Of a stretch of 64,000 nt of DNA, positions 38,359 through 46,675 are shown piece by piece. Location of the stretch: the NCBI GenBank assembly GCA_015075635.1, contig JABTUA010000002.1:2112708-2176707 (forward strand), written 5' to 3'. The translations under genes and the position numbers were made by a program. Below the pieces are notes generated by a model, which searched no databases, had not been told where the DNA came from, and saw nothing but the letters and a program-made list of their open reading frames with translations. The number at the start of each line of letters is the position of its first letter. The stretch's first letter is position 1. The stretch comes from Polyangiaceae bacterium. GTDB taxonomy: Bacteria; Myxococcota_A; Polyangia; Polyangiales; Polyangiaceae.

Positions 38359-40053
38359 TCAAGATTCGAGCAGCGACTCGACCGGCTGCCCTGGTTCGCA
38401 CTTGACCAACGTCGCCGCCAGGTCCAGAGACTCCGGCATCAGCCCCTGTACTTGGGACACGACCTGCTCCACCACGTGGCGAGCTTCGTCGATGCTCGGC
38501 CCGGTCATCGCCACCGCGAAGCGCAGCGGGCCGTTCAGCCCGGCGGTGACCGGGACGACGCTCAAGAGCAACATCTCCGTGAGCTCGATCACCCGCTGCG
38601 CGGCGCGTCTGAGCGCGAGCATCTCCAGGATGGTCGGGCGCTCGCTGACGTGACGGTTGGGACCGCGCACGTGGTAGCGCGCCACCGTCAGCGGCACTCC
38701 GTCCCACTCCGCGAACGAGGTGTCGTCCTTCAGCGCGCGCACCAAGTGCTCCTGACGGAGCAACCCGGTCAGTCCGTCGCGCTTGCCCAGATAAGCCTTG
38801 GCGCGCTGGTGCTGCGGCGAGCCCTCCTGGAAGCTCACCAGCTTGAGGCGGCACTCGCCCAGCTGCACCTCGCCGCCGTGCAAGAGCGCCACGCTCTTCT
38901 TGCGATCGAAGCTGTGGTCCGCGTAGGTGCCGTTGGTGCTGCCGGCGTCCTCCACCACCCAGGAGCCGGCCTGCCAGCGGATGACGGCGTGGGCGCCCGA
39001 GACGGTCGCCTCCGGCAAGAGCATGTCCTGGTTGTTGCGACGCCCGATGGTCATCAGCGGCTTGTCGAGCGAGAACAGTGTGGACGGCGCCTCGGGAGCG
39101 TTCGTGGCGAAGGTCAACATCAGCGCCTGGGCGCCGGGCATGAAGGACTCCGCAGCTTGGCGGCCGAGCGGCGGTCCTGGATTCAGGCGCTCGCGCGGGA
39201 TCTGCACCTGGCTGGTGGTGAGCGCCGTCGGGTTGAAGAAGCGCACGTGCCGGGCCTGCGGGCGCATGTTCGGGTCCTCCGCCAGGCAGCGGTAGACCTG
39301 CTTCACCTCGTCGACCGACAGCCCCGCCGGGACGTCGAACATGATCTGCGAGCGCATCGGCTTGGCGCGCGGGCGGTACCCGGGCTCCGGGACGCGACAC
39401 GTCCACATCTCCCAGAGCGTCAGCCCGAGCGCGTACATGTCGTCCTCGGGGCTGGCCCCGCCGGAGCGCAGCCGCTCCGGCGCCATGTAGTTCGGCGTCC
39501 CGCCGTCTGGAGGTGCTCCGGGGCGACGCGCGCTGAGCCGCGCGCGCTCCTGGGCGAAGCCGAAGTCCAGGATGATGGCGCGATCGTTGGTCACCATCAC
39601 GTTGCCGGGCTTGAGATCCCCGTGGACCAGACCCTGGGCGTGGATCGCGGCGAGCCCGGCAGCAGCCTCGCTGGCGATCTTGCGAAACTCGTCCGAGGTG
39701 TAGCCACCTTGGGCCTTGCGGCGACGGATGTGCGTGTGGAGCGTCTGACCGGCGATGTGCTCCATAACCAGGATCGGTCCCCACGGGCTCGGCGCCAGAT
39801 CGTGAACCCGGCACACGTTGGGGTGGCTGACCGACCGGGCGAGCAGGAGCTCTTGTCGGAGCGCTTCGTCATCGCCGGGCATGCGCGACTCCTCGCGCAC
39901 CACCTTCAACGCCACCGGCTGCTGCGTGCTGCGGTCGTAAGCGAGGAACACCTCGCCCATGCCACCTTTGCCGAGGCTCTGGCGGATTTCGTAGCGGTCG
40001 TTGACCACCGAGCCTTGCCCTAATGGCGGAACGTTTCGAGGGGACTGGGACAT
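38359..40053 (-). CDS. Ser/Thr kinase with FHA and degenerate GGDEF-like domains
   Basis: 564 aa. Kinase domain about 20-285: SLGKGGMGEVFLAYD, VALKVV, HGDLKPGNVM (HGD instead of HRD), ILDFGFAQ and YMAPERL. An FHA domain follows (about 345-430): LMTIGRRNNQDMLLPE, VSGAHAVIRW and GSTNGTY, so it should bind phosphothreonine. The C-terminus (about 445-564) begins RDGLTGLLRQEHLVRAL like a GGDEF domain, but the GGDEF signature itself is missing, so no cyclase activity is expected. ATG 40053 was chosen; ATG 40134 would add 27 residues. The HGD change marks a non-RD kinase; catalysis remains possible as the Asp is kept. The cobalamin riboswitch lies divergently upstream. Confidence 0.87.
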   Translation of the reverse strand: MSQSPRNVPPLGQGSVVNDRYEIRQSLGKGGMGEVFLAYDRSTQQPVALKVVREESRMPGDDEALRQELLLARSVSHPNVCRVHDLAPSPWGPILVMEHIAGQTLHTHIRRRKAQGGYTSDEFRKIASEAAAGLAAIHAQGLVHGDLKPGNVMVTNDRAIILDFGFAQERARLSARRPGAPPDGGTPNYMAPERLRSGGASPEDDMYALGLTLWEMWTCRVPEPGYRPRAKPMRSQIMFDVPAGLSVDEVKQVYRCLAEDPNMRPQARHVRFFNPTALTTSQVQIPRERLNPGPPLGRQAAESFMPGAQALMLTFATNAPEAPSTLFSLDKPLMTIGRRNNQDMLLPEATVSGAHAVIRWQAGSWVVEDAGSTNGTYADHSFDRKKSVALLHGGEVQLGECRLKLVSFQEGSPQHQRAKAYLGKRDGLTGLLRQEHLVRALKDDTSFAEWDGVPLTVARYHVRGPNRHVSERPTILEMLALRRAAQRVIELTEMLLLSVVPVTAGLNGPLRFAVAMTGPSIDEARHVVEQVVSQVQGLMPESLDLAATLVKCEPGQPVESLLES

Positions 40054-40189
40054 CCGGCGATTGGGCTCGCCCCCGCGAGCACCGGAGGTAGCGTCCCCGA
40101 TTTGTCTCGATGATTCAATTGTCCATCGCGCCATGTAGGCGAAAGCGCGAGAAAAACCTGGCCAGGTGTTCCCGCCGTGGTCACCGAGT

Positions 40190-40402
40190 CGGGTGAGTGG
40201 ACCCAAATGCCTGCGGCGTGGTAGTGGCCGAGGCGGGCCGGACCGAAATCCCGGCTTCACGTCGATGGCCAAGGGAAGCCGGTGCAAGACCGGCGCGGCC
40301 CCCGCCACTGTGACCGGGAACGAAGGCGAGCGTTGCCACTGGGCGAAGAGCCCGGGAAGGGCTCGCCGGAGGATGAACCGGAAGTCAGGAAACCTGCCCC
40401 GG
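40190..40402 (+). ncRNA. Cobalamin (B12) riboswitch
   Basis: The conserved core is plain: AAGGGAA (40271-40277), hairpin GCCGGT-gcaag-ACCGGC (40278-40294), GCGGCCCCCGCCACTGTGA (40295-40313) and the B12 box AGTCAGGAAACCTGCC (40383-40398). The 5' boundary is approximate. Such aptamers bind adenosyl- or methylcobalamin and shut off genes for B12 uptake or synthesis, or B12-independent isozymes. Here the only downstream gene is the lipoprotein at 40470. Confidence 0.95.
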
Positions 40403-40416
40403 CGTGCCCCACAACC

Positions 40417-40466
40417 CGCCTCGCGAAGAGGCGCTGGCGACCCGGAGGGGGTCGCGTCCGGAGGCG
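40417..40466 (+). promoter_or_regulatory. Possible translational expression platform
   Basis: CGCCTC (40417-40422) can pair either with GAGGCG at 40428-40433 or with the identical GAGGCG at 40461-40466, which is the ribosome-binding region of the lipoprotein gene. A further hairpin, GCGACCC...GGGGTCGC, lies between. This would allow B12-dependent masking of the ribosome site; it is a by-eye prediction. Confidence 0.45.
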
Positions 40467-40469
40467 AGA

Positions 40470-41822
40470 ATGAACAAAACGGCTGGCATGGGTGCGATCG
40501 CTTGCGCGGTTGCTTTGGCGGTGGCGTGTGGCGAGGACGAGCCCCTCGGCCCGGGGAGCGGCGGGGCTGCGGGCGCCGGAGCAACCGGTGGTGGGGGAAC
40601 CGGCGGGGCCGCCGGCTCCGGGGGCAGCGCGGGCTCCGGCGGCGGCAGCGGCGGTAGCGCCGGGGCCGACTCCGGCAGCGGCGGCACGGATGCTGGGCCG
40701 ACTCCCGGACGCCTCCTGGTCGCTGGCACCGATTTCTTTTCCAAGACGGAGGTCGCCAGCGTCGATCTCGCGACCAATCAGGTCTTGGGCTCCGTCACCT
40801 TCGACGACGGCGACGCCGTCCCCGCACAGTCGAATGGGCAAGGCTTCGTGCTCGAGCGCACCAAGTCCAAGCTGCATCACTTGGACGCAGCGGGCCAGCT
40901 GGCGAAGAGCATCGACGTCGGGCAGAGCGCCGTCGGGCTCAGCGGGACCGGCTCCACGAATCCGGTGGGCGTGATCGCGACCGAGAGCGACAGCGACGGG
41001 GGCAAGAGCTGGCGCGCGCACGTGTTGCTCCAGCTCGTGAACCGCGTGGCGGTCGTGGATCTCTCGGCCGGCAGCGTGACGAAGACCATCGACCTCGCGG
41101 CGTATCAGGCCGGCTCCGACGCCGACGGCTCGGTCGACATGACCAGTCCCGTCAAACACGCCGGCACCGGCCGCATCTACCTCCTGCTCGGTCGCATCGA
41201 CCGAACCACGGTGACGGCGCCGAGCTACCAGCTCGCCTGCCCGAGCGTGAAGGCCCTGCTCCTGGCCATCGACGTGGCGAGCGACACGCTGGTCGATCTG
41301 AACGGCAGCGCGGCTGGCGAGGGCATCGAGCTGTCGCTGGTGAACCCCGTCGACGCGGCGCTCGACGTCGCGCAAGACCGGCTGCTGGTGCTGAACGCCG
41401 GCTGCTTCGCGCCGGCGGACGGGGGCACGATCCGGGTGAGCCACGGCGTGGAGGCCGTGGATCTCGGCGCCGGCACGACCAGCACGCTCTACACGGCTCC
41501 GAACCAGGACTTCCTCTCGCGACTCCTCGTCCGTAGCTCGGGCCAAGCGCTCGTGAACACCTTCGACCCGAGCTTCGGCGAGCACTGGTACCCCTGGGCG
41601 ACCGCGCAGGCGAGCTTCGGCGCCGAGCTGTCCGGCGTCCCGGCGGCGCCGAGCCTGGAGGACGAGGGTCACCTGCTCGGCGTGAGCATCACGACCACTG
41701 ACGCCGGCTCGAACGTCGAGGTCGTTCGCTACGACCTCACCGCACAGACCAAGGTCAGCGTCGTGGCTTCGCCGTGGACGGGGAGCTTCGCGTCCGCGTC
41801 CGGCACCGCGCTGGTGCGCTGA
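40470..41822 (+). CDS. Beta-propeller-like lipoprotein under B12 riboswitch control
   Basis: 450 aa. Signal peptide with lipobox LAVAC (Cys20), then a Gly/Ser/Ala linker (about 28-75), then repeated beta segments typical of a propeller: RLLVAGTDFFSKTEVASVDL, GQGFVLERTKSKLHHLDAAG, LLQLVNRVAVVDLSAGSVTK, GRIYLLLGRI, LLLAIDVASDTLVDLNG, DRLLVLNAGC, GVEAVDLGAG and EVVRYDLTAQTKVSVV. ATG 40470 follows GGAGGCGAG. Position directly after the riboswitch implies a role in cobalamin economy. Bacteroidetes BtuG is a surface beta-propeller lipoprotein that binds B12, so an analogous function is proposed. No BtuB or other B12 gene is adjacent; the next gene is convergent. Confidence 0.75.
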   Translation: MNKTAGMGAIACAVALAVACGEDEPLGPGSGGAAGAGATGGGGTGGAAGSGGSAGSGGGSGGSAGADSGSGGTDAGPTPGRLLVAGTDFFSKTEVASVDLATNQVLGSVTFDDGDAVPAQSNGQGFVLERTKSKLHHLDAAGQLAKSIDVGQSAVGLSGTGSTNPVGVIATESDSDGGKSWRAHVLLQLVNRVAVVDLSAGSVTKTIDLAAYQAGSDADGSVDMTSPVKHAGTGRIYLLLGRIDRTTVTAPSYQLACPSVKALLLAIDVASDTLVDLNGSAAGEGIELSLVNPVDAALDVAQDRLLVLNAGCFAPADGGTIRVSHGVEAVDLGAGTTSTLYTAPNQDFLSRLLVRSSGQALVNTFDPSFGEHWYPWATAQASFGAELSGVPAAPSLEDEGHLLGVSITTTDAGSNVEVVRYDLTAQTKVSVVASPWTGSFASASGTALVR

Positions 41823-41826
41823 AGAG

Positions 41827-43518
41827 TCAGTCCCCCACCCCCGCCACCTCGCTCCACAGCCAGGCGCGCGCGCGCGGCTCGCCGAGCGCCACCGCGATCA
41901 GGTCTACCGCGGAGCCGAGCCCGAGCGCGGCGGAGCCGCCGCGCACGAGGCGGGCCAGCGGCCCCGGCGGGCGGAAATGTTCGGGCCCGATTACGACGGG
42001 CTCGAGCGCCTCCGCGCCGGGGCCGATGCGGCGCAACACGTCGCGGAGCGCCACGTCGAAGCCGCCGAGCTGATCCACCAGGCCGTGCGCGTGGGCGTCG
42101 CGACCGCTCCAGACGCGCCCGCCCGCGAGCGGCTCGATCTGCTCGACGGGTCTGCCGCGCCCCCGCGCGACGGCTTGGAGGAAGCTCGAGTAGATGTCGT
42201 CGAGCTGGCGGGCGAGCGCGCGGGACTCTCCGGCGGAGAGCCTGCGCGCCGGATTCATCATGTCGGCGTGCTCGCCGCGCTTCACCACCTCGATGGCGAC
42301 GCCCAGCTTCGACAGCAGCGCCTCCCCCACGAGCCGAGCCGCCACGACGCCGATGCTACCGGTGACCGTGGTGGGCTGCGCGACGATGAGCGGTGCACCG
42401 ACCGCGATCATGTAGCCACCGCTGGCAGCGACGTCCCCCATGTACACGGCGACGGGTTTGTCCTTGGCCAGCATCGACAGGGCGCGCAGCATGCGGTCGC
42501 TGGCCAGCGCGCTGCCGCCGCGCGAGCTGACGTGGACGACGACTCCGCTCACGCGGGGATCCTTCTGCGCGAGCTCGAGCGTGCGACACACCGGCCCCTC
42601 GGCGGCCACGGGCACGAGGGACAGCGGTGCCTCGGAGACGATTGGCCCCACGACGTCGATCACAGCTACGTGGCGCGGACGCCGGAGCGGAACGAAGCGC
42701 GGCGTGCGGCGCCGGAGGTAGCGGGCCGCAGGGAGGATCGGCGCCCCGTTCGGCCGGGTGGAGTCCAGGTGCTTCGCCAGCTCGTCGGGATACACGACGC
42801 CATCGATCAGGCCGGCTTCCAGCGCTCCCTTGGCCGACCACGGCCCGTCCTCGACCCAAGCTCGCGCCACGTCCGGCTCGACCTCGCGCCCCGTGGCGAG
42901 CGCGTCGAGCAGCGCGCCGTGGGCGACGTCGAGCAGGGCGCCGAGCTGTTCGCGCTGCGCCTCGCTCATGCTCTTCCGTTCCAGGAACTCGCCGGCCGTC
43001 TTGAAGCGCCCCTTGGCGAACACCTCGGGCTCGAGGCCCAGCCGGTCGAGGGCTGCTTTGAGGTAGGTCGCCTCGACCGCGAATCCGGTCAGCTCGAGGT
43101 GCGTCTCCGGTCCGAGCAGCACCAGATCCGCCGCGCTGGCCACGTAGGCGGCGAGCGTGCCGCCGCCGTGCGGCAGGTACACCGCGACCTGCTTGCCAGC
43201 ACGCCGACACTCCAAGAGCACGTCGCGGAGCGAGGTCGCTCGGGCGCTGCCCACGCGCAGCGACTCGATGCGGATCAACACGCCCAGGACGCGTGCATCC
43301 ATCGCCGCCACGGACACCAGACGTCTGAGGGACTGGAGCGCGACGGGCTGGTGCCGCCGCTGCCAGAACGGCACGCGCCGTGCGACTTCGACCAGCCCGC
43401 CGTCGATGCGAACCTCGAGCCAGGCCCCGCGGGGCGCGGCGAAGCGCCTGCGCAGCCAGCGAAGCGGCGAGAGCCCGAGCAGGACGAGGTTCCAGAACAA
43501 GGCGAAAACGATGCGCAC
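41827..43518 (-). CDS. sppA: Signal peptide peptidase SppA (protease IV)
   Basis: 563 aa serine/lysine protease anchored in the inner membrane, degrading cleaved signal peptides. One N-terminal membrane helix (3-20) precedes two tandem S49 domains, as in the long 67K form. The catalytic Lys is in AKGRFKTAGEFLE (Lys173) and the nucleophile Ser in MGDVAASGGYMIAVG (Ser366), matching the split active site of E. coli SppA. The segment TVTGSIGVVAARLV is also characteristic. It starts at GTG 43518. It is convergent with the riboswitch-controlled lipoprotein and divergent from the small lipoprotein at 43581. Confidence 0.93.
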   Translation of the reverse strand: MRIVFALFWNLVLLGLSPLRWLRRRFAAPRGAWLEVRIDGGLVEVARRVPFWQRRHQPVALQSLRRLVSVAAMDARVLGVLIRIESLRVGSARATSLRDVLLECRRAGKQVAVYLPHGGGTLAAYVASAADLVLLGPETHLELTGFAVEATYLKAALDRLGLEPEVFAKGRFKTAGEFLERKSMSEAQREQLGALLDVAHGALLDALATGREVEPDVARAWVEDGPWSAKGALEAGLIDGVVYPDELAKHLDSTRPNGAPILPAARYLRRRTPRFVPLRRPRHVAVIDVVGPIVSEAPLSLVPVAAEGPVCRTLELAQKDPRVSGVVVHVSSRGGSALASDRMLRALSMLAKDKPVAVYMGDVAASGGYMIAVGAPLIVAQPTTVTGSIGVVAARLVGEALLSKLGVAIEVVKRGEHADMMNPARRLSAGESRALARQLDDIYSSFLQAVARGRGRPVEQIEPLAGGRVWSGRDAHAHGLVDQLGGFDVALRDVLRRIGPGAEALEPVVIGPEHFRPPGPLARLVRGGSAALGLGSAVDLIAVALGEPRARAWLWSEVAGVGD

Positions 43519-43567
43519 GACGCGGGATCATTACGCGGCGCGGCGTGCGCGTCGACGGGTCCGTCGT

Positions 43568-43573
43568 TATGCT
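43568..43573 (+). promoter_or_regulatory. Putative -10 element of the small lipoprotein
   Basis: TATGCT, 7 nt upstream of ATG 43581; fits the leaderless pattern. Confidence 0.35.
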
Positions 43574-43580
43574 TGGTGAC

Positions 43581-43790
43581 ATGATGCGGCGAATTTTCCT
43601 CGTCGCGCTCTTGCTCGTGAGCGCCCTCGCTTGGGGGTGCGCCACCACGACGCCCCCAGCCCCCAAACCGCCTCCTCCGGCAGAGCCGCGGACCCGGGTC
43701 GACCAGCCCGAGCCCCGGGAGGAGGAGCCGAAGCTCATCGCGCCACCCCCGGCTTACGGGAACAAGGTGGTGCTGGCTTCTTCCCGCTGA
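43581..43790 (+). CDS. Small Pro-rich lipoprotein
   Basis: 69 aa. The N-terminus MMRRIFLVALLLVSALAWGC is a lipoprotein signal with the Cys at 20. The mature part is Pro/Glu/Arg-rich (PPAPKPPPPAEPRTR, EPREEEPKL) and has no fold I recognise. ATG 43569 upstream is also possible. It lies between sppA (divergent) and the PEGA kinase. It may be a periplasmic tether or a degraded gene; nothing more can be said. Confidence 0.6.
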   Translation: MMRRIFLVALLLVSALAWGCATTTPPAPKPPPPAEPRTRVDQPEPREEEPKLIAPPPAYGNKVVLASSR

Positions 43791-43838
43791 TTCCGGCCTT
43801 TTCGAGGGCCCAAACCGAGCGGATCCGCCGCCGCCTGG

Positions 43839-43844
43839 TATACT
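43839..43844 (+). promoter_or_regulatory. Putative -10 element of the PEGA kinase
   Basis: TATACT, 9 nt upstream of ATG 43854, with the same sequence and spacing as the kinase at 1665. No -35 or ribosome site is visible. Confidence 0.45.
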
Positions 43845-43853
43845 GACGTCACC

Positions 43854-45701
43854 ATGTCCCTGCCGAGCGGCCCCGTACACGAGGTACGTGCTGGCACTCG
43901 TCTGGGCCGCTACGAGATCCTGGTCGCGGTCGCTCAGGGCGGCATGGCGCGAGTCTGGGCCGCCAAGCAGCACGGGCAGCGCGGCTTCAGCAAGCTCGTC
44001 GCCATCAAGACCATCCTGCCCCAGCTGGCGAAGGACCCCGCCTTCGAGTCGATGTTCCTCGACGAGGCGCACCTCTCCGCCGGCGTCCATCACCCGAACG
44101 TGTGCGAGATCTTCGACCTCGGCGAGGAGCAGGGAACCCTCTACATCGCGATGGAGTGGGTCAATGGCGAGGCGCTGAACCGCATCGTCAAGCCGCCCGT
44201 TCCGAAGGGCGAGAAGGGCGTGTCCGAACGGCTGAACGCCCGCATCGCCGCGCGCATCGTCGCGGACGCGGCCAAGGGCCTGCACGCCGCCCACGAGCTC
44301 CGCGACGACAGCGGGCAGCTGGTCGGGTTGGTCCACCGCGACGTGTCGCCCCAGAACATCCTGATCTCGCTCGACGGCGTGGTGAAGGTCACGGACTTCG
44401 GCGTGGCCAAGGCGCTGGCCAAGCAGCAGGAAGCCACGATGGCCGGGCAGGTGAAGGGCAAGGTCGCGTACATGGCGCCGGAGCAAGCGCGCGGCGCGGC
44501 CATCGATCGACGCAGCGACGTGTTCGCCCTGGGGATCGTGCTCTACGAGATCACGACCGCGGTCCGGCCGTTCGCCGGGACCAACGAGCTCGAGGTGATG
44601 AGGTCCCTGGCCGCCGGCCGCTTCGACCCGCCGAGCGCCGTGGTGGCGGGCTACCCCAAAGAGCTCGAGTCCATCGTGCTCACCGCGATGAGCATGGACC
44701 CGGACCAGCGCTTCCCCAGCGCCGATGCCATGCGTCTGGCGCTGGAAGAGTGGCTGGCGCACTCCGGTCCGGTCGTCAGCGAGGCCCACGTCGCGGCCAC
44801 GGTGCGGGAGCGCGTCGGCCGGCACGTGGACGAGCGCATCGCGAGGATTCGGGAGCGAACTCGCGTCGCCGCGCCCGAGGCTTCGGCGCTGCCCGAACCG
44901 AGCTCGCCCTTCGCCGCCCCGCCTCCCCACGAGGCCTCCAGCTCTTTCGCACAAGCACCCAGCGCGGTCAGCACGCTGAGCCACGCCTCGGCACCGAGCG
45001 CCGTCAGCACCGTCAGCCACACTTCTGCCCCGAGCGCCGTCAGCACCGTCAGCCACGCCTCGGCACCGAGCGCCATCAGCCAATTCTCGCCGGTGGTCCA
45101 GACCTCGCCGTCCCAGAGCATGGCGCGTCCCAGCGGCGGCTCGAGCGCCGCCAAGACCGCGCTGTTCGGCGTCGCCATCGGCGTGGGAGTCTTCGCGCTG
45201 GTCGCGGTCGGCGGAGGCAGCCTGTACATGATGCGCGCGCGTTCGCACGCCGCAGCTCAGCCGGGCGCGGCGGCCGGGAGCGCTGCGGCACCAGCGCCGG
45301 CGGCGACCGCCGTCCAGACGGAGGTCCTGGTCGAGCTGGTCACCCCCAAGAGCGGCGTGACCTTGTTGGTCGACGGCGTCGTCCAGCCGGTGGGGCAGCT
45401 CTCCTTCGCGCGCCCGGCGCCCGGCGTGTCGAAGAAGCTCACGGCGCGGGCCGACGGGTACAAGGAGGGCGAGCTCCGCTTCGACGACAAGACCGAGAAG
45501 CTGGAGATCGCGCTCGAGCTCGACAAGGAAGAGTCGGTAGCCGAGCAACCCATCCCGGTCGAGAAGCTCGCAGAGCAAAAGCCCGCCGAGCCGAAGTCCG
45601 GCGCCCCGACCTCAGGCGGAGAGAAGGCGAGCGAGCCTGCCGGCGACAAGCCGAAGCCCAAGGGCCCGACCAAGGTCGACATCCCCGACAATCCGTTCTG
45701 A
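43854..45701 (+). CDS. Ser/Thr protein kinase with membrane helix and PEGA domain
   Basis: 615 aa. Kinase domain about 20-300: AVAQGGMARVWAAKQ, VAIKTI, HRDVSPQNILI (a variant common in myxobacterial kinases), VTDFGVAKAL and YMAPEQARG. Residues 365-415 hold three and a half copies of a 12-residue Ser/Thr-rich unit (APSAVSTVSHTS), likely phosphorylated. One membrane helix follows (FGVAIGVGVFALVAVGGGSL, about 440-460), then a PEGA-type beta domain outside the membrane (LVELVTPKSGVTLLVDG, about 490-555) and a Lys/Pro-rich tail. It probably couples an envelope contact to cytoplasmic phosphorylation. The next two genes follow closely and the first also has a PEGA-like domain. Confidence 0.9.
   Translation: MSLPSGPVHEVRAGTRLGRYEILVAVAQGGMARVWAAKQHGQRGFSKLVAIKTILPQLAKDPAFESMFLDEAHLSAGVHHPNVCEIFDLGEEQGTLYIAMEWVNGEALNRIVKPPVPKGEKGVSERLNARIAARIVADAAKGLHAAHELRDDSGQLVGLVHRDVSPQNILISLDGVVKVTDFGVAKALAKQQEATMAGQVKGKVAYMAPEQARGAAIDRRSDVFALGIVLYEITTAVRPFAGTNELEVMRSLAAGRFDPPSAVVAGYPKELESIVLTAMSMDPDQRFPSADAMRLALEEWLAHSGPVVSEAHVAATVRERVGRHVDERIARIRERTRVAAPEASALPEPSSPFAAPPPHEASSSFAQAPSAVSTLSHASAPSAVSTVSHTSAPSAVSTVSHASAPSAISQFSPVVQTSPSQSMARPSGGSSAAKTALFGVAIGVGVFALVAVGGGSLYMMRARSHAAAQPGAAAGSAAAPAPAATAVQTEVLVELVTPKSGVTLLVDGVVQPVGQLSFARPAPGVSKKLTARADGYKEGELRFDDKTEKLEIALELDKEESVAEQPIPVEKLAEQKPAEPKSGAPTSGGEKASEPAGDKPKPKGPTKVDIPDNPF
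44955..45073 (+). repeat. 36-bp tandem repeat in the PEGA kinase
   Basis: Units at 44955-44990, 44991-45026 and 45027-45062 plus a partial fourth encode APSAVSTxSHxS. They form the juxtamembrane Ser/Thr-rich segment of the kinase. Confidence 0.8.
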
Positions 45702-45714
45702 ACCCCGGGTCGTG

Positions 45715-45720
45715 TACAAT
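45715..45720 (+). promoter_or_regulatory. Putative -10 element of the TPR/PEGA protein
   Basis: TACAAT, 7 nt before ATG 45728. No ribosome-binding site was seen. Confidence 0.4.
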
Positions 45721-45727
45721 CGCCCCG

Positions 45728-46675
45728 ATGCGTTGCTCCAAACGATTGGCAGCCCTGGTGGCGGCGCTCGCGGTGCTCTCCGCGGGCGCGAGCGCCGGGG
45801 CGGATGACGACGCCCAGACGGCCGAAGCTCGCCGCTTGTACGGTGAGGCGAAGAAGCTGATGGGTGACAAGAAGTACAAGGACGCGGCGCTGGCCTTCGA
45901 GGCGGCGGGTCGCCTGAAGGCCAACGCGGTCGCGCTGTACACCGCGGCTCAGGCCTGGGAGCTCGCCGGCGAGCCAGCTCGCGCCGCGGACGCCTACGCG
46001 CTCGCGCTCGTCACTCCGAAGCTGAACGACGCGCAGAAGCAGAAGTCCGACGAACGCCTGAGCGAGCTCGCGAAGGAGCTCGGGGTGGTCGCGGTGAACG
46101 GCGACGAAGGCACGCGGGTCCGGCTAGACGACCACATGGAAGTCGGCGTTCCCGCCAAGCTCTACGCCACACCCGGCGAGCACACGCTCTACGTCACGCG
46201 CGCCGACGGTTCGAGCGACGAACGCAAGCTGAGCTTCGAGGCGGGCAAGTCCCAGGAGGTCGACGCCGACGAACGGGCGGAGCCACAGCCCGACGCTCCC
46301 AAGGTCAAGAAGGTGAAGCTCTCCGAGCCGCGCAAGGTGCCGGTGGACGAGCCCGCCAAGGGCCCGAGCCCCTGGAAGACCCTCGGGTTCGTCGGCATCG
46401 GCGCCGGTGTCGCGGCGCTCGGTGGCGGGGTCCTGCTCGGGCTCTCGGCCAAAGACGCCGAGGACACCTACAAGAAGCGCCCGAGCCAGGAGACCCTCGA
46501 CCACGCCAAGGGCCTGGAGAGCAGCACCAATATCATGCTAGTCGCCGGCGGCGTGCTGACCGCGGTGGGCGTCACCCTGGTGGTGTGGCCGTCGAAGAAA
46601 GAGAAGCCGCCGGCAGACAGCGCGCTGACCTTGCGGCTCGGCCCCGGCGCCGTGATGGCTGGAGGTCGGTTCTGA
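45728..46675 (+). CDS. Exported TPR- and PEGA-like protein
   Basis: 315 aa. Signal peptide MRCSKRLAALVAALAVLSAG, a TPR-like helical part (EARRLYGEAKKLMGDKKYKD, AALYTAAQAWELAGEPARAA, about 30-115), a PEGA-like beta domain (VAVNGDEGTRVRLDDHMEVG, about 122-185), then two hydrophobic helices (TLGFVGIGAGVAALGGGVLL and NIMLVAGGVLTAVGVTLVVW, about 218-290). This layout is frequent next to Ser/Thr kinases in Myxococcota. It may form an envelope partner for the kinase just upstream. Its stop overlaps the next ATG (TGATG). Confidence 0.75.
   Translation: MRCSKRLAALVAALAVLSAGASAGADDDAQTAEARRLYGEAKKLMGDKKYKDAALAFEAAGRLKANAVALYTAAQAWELAGEPARAADAYALALVTPKLNDAQKQKSDERLSELAKELGVVAVNGDEGTRVRLDDHMEVGVPAKLYATPGEHTLYVTRADGSSDERKLSFEAGKSQEVDADERAEPQPDAPKVKKVKLSEPRKVPVDEPAKGPSPWKTLGFVGIGAGVAALGGGVLLGLSAKDAEDTYKKRPSQETLDHAKGLESSTNIMLVAGGVLTAVGVTLVVWPSKKEKPPADSALTLRLGPGAVMAGGRF

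Noticed and set aside
40470..41822. Cell-wall adhesin unrelated to B12
   Set aside because: The riboswitch lies directly upstream on the same strand with a pairing option at the ribosome site, so regulation by cobalamin is more likely, though binding remains unproven.
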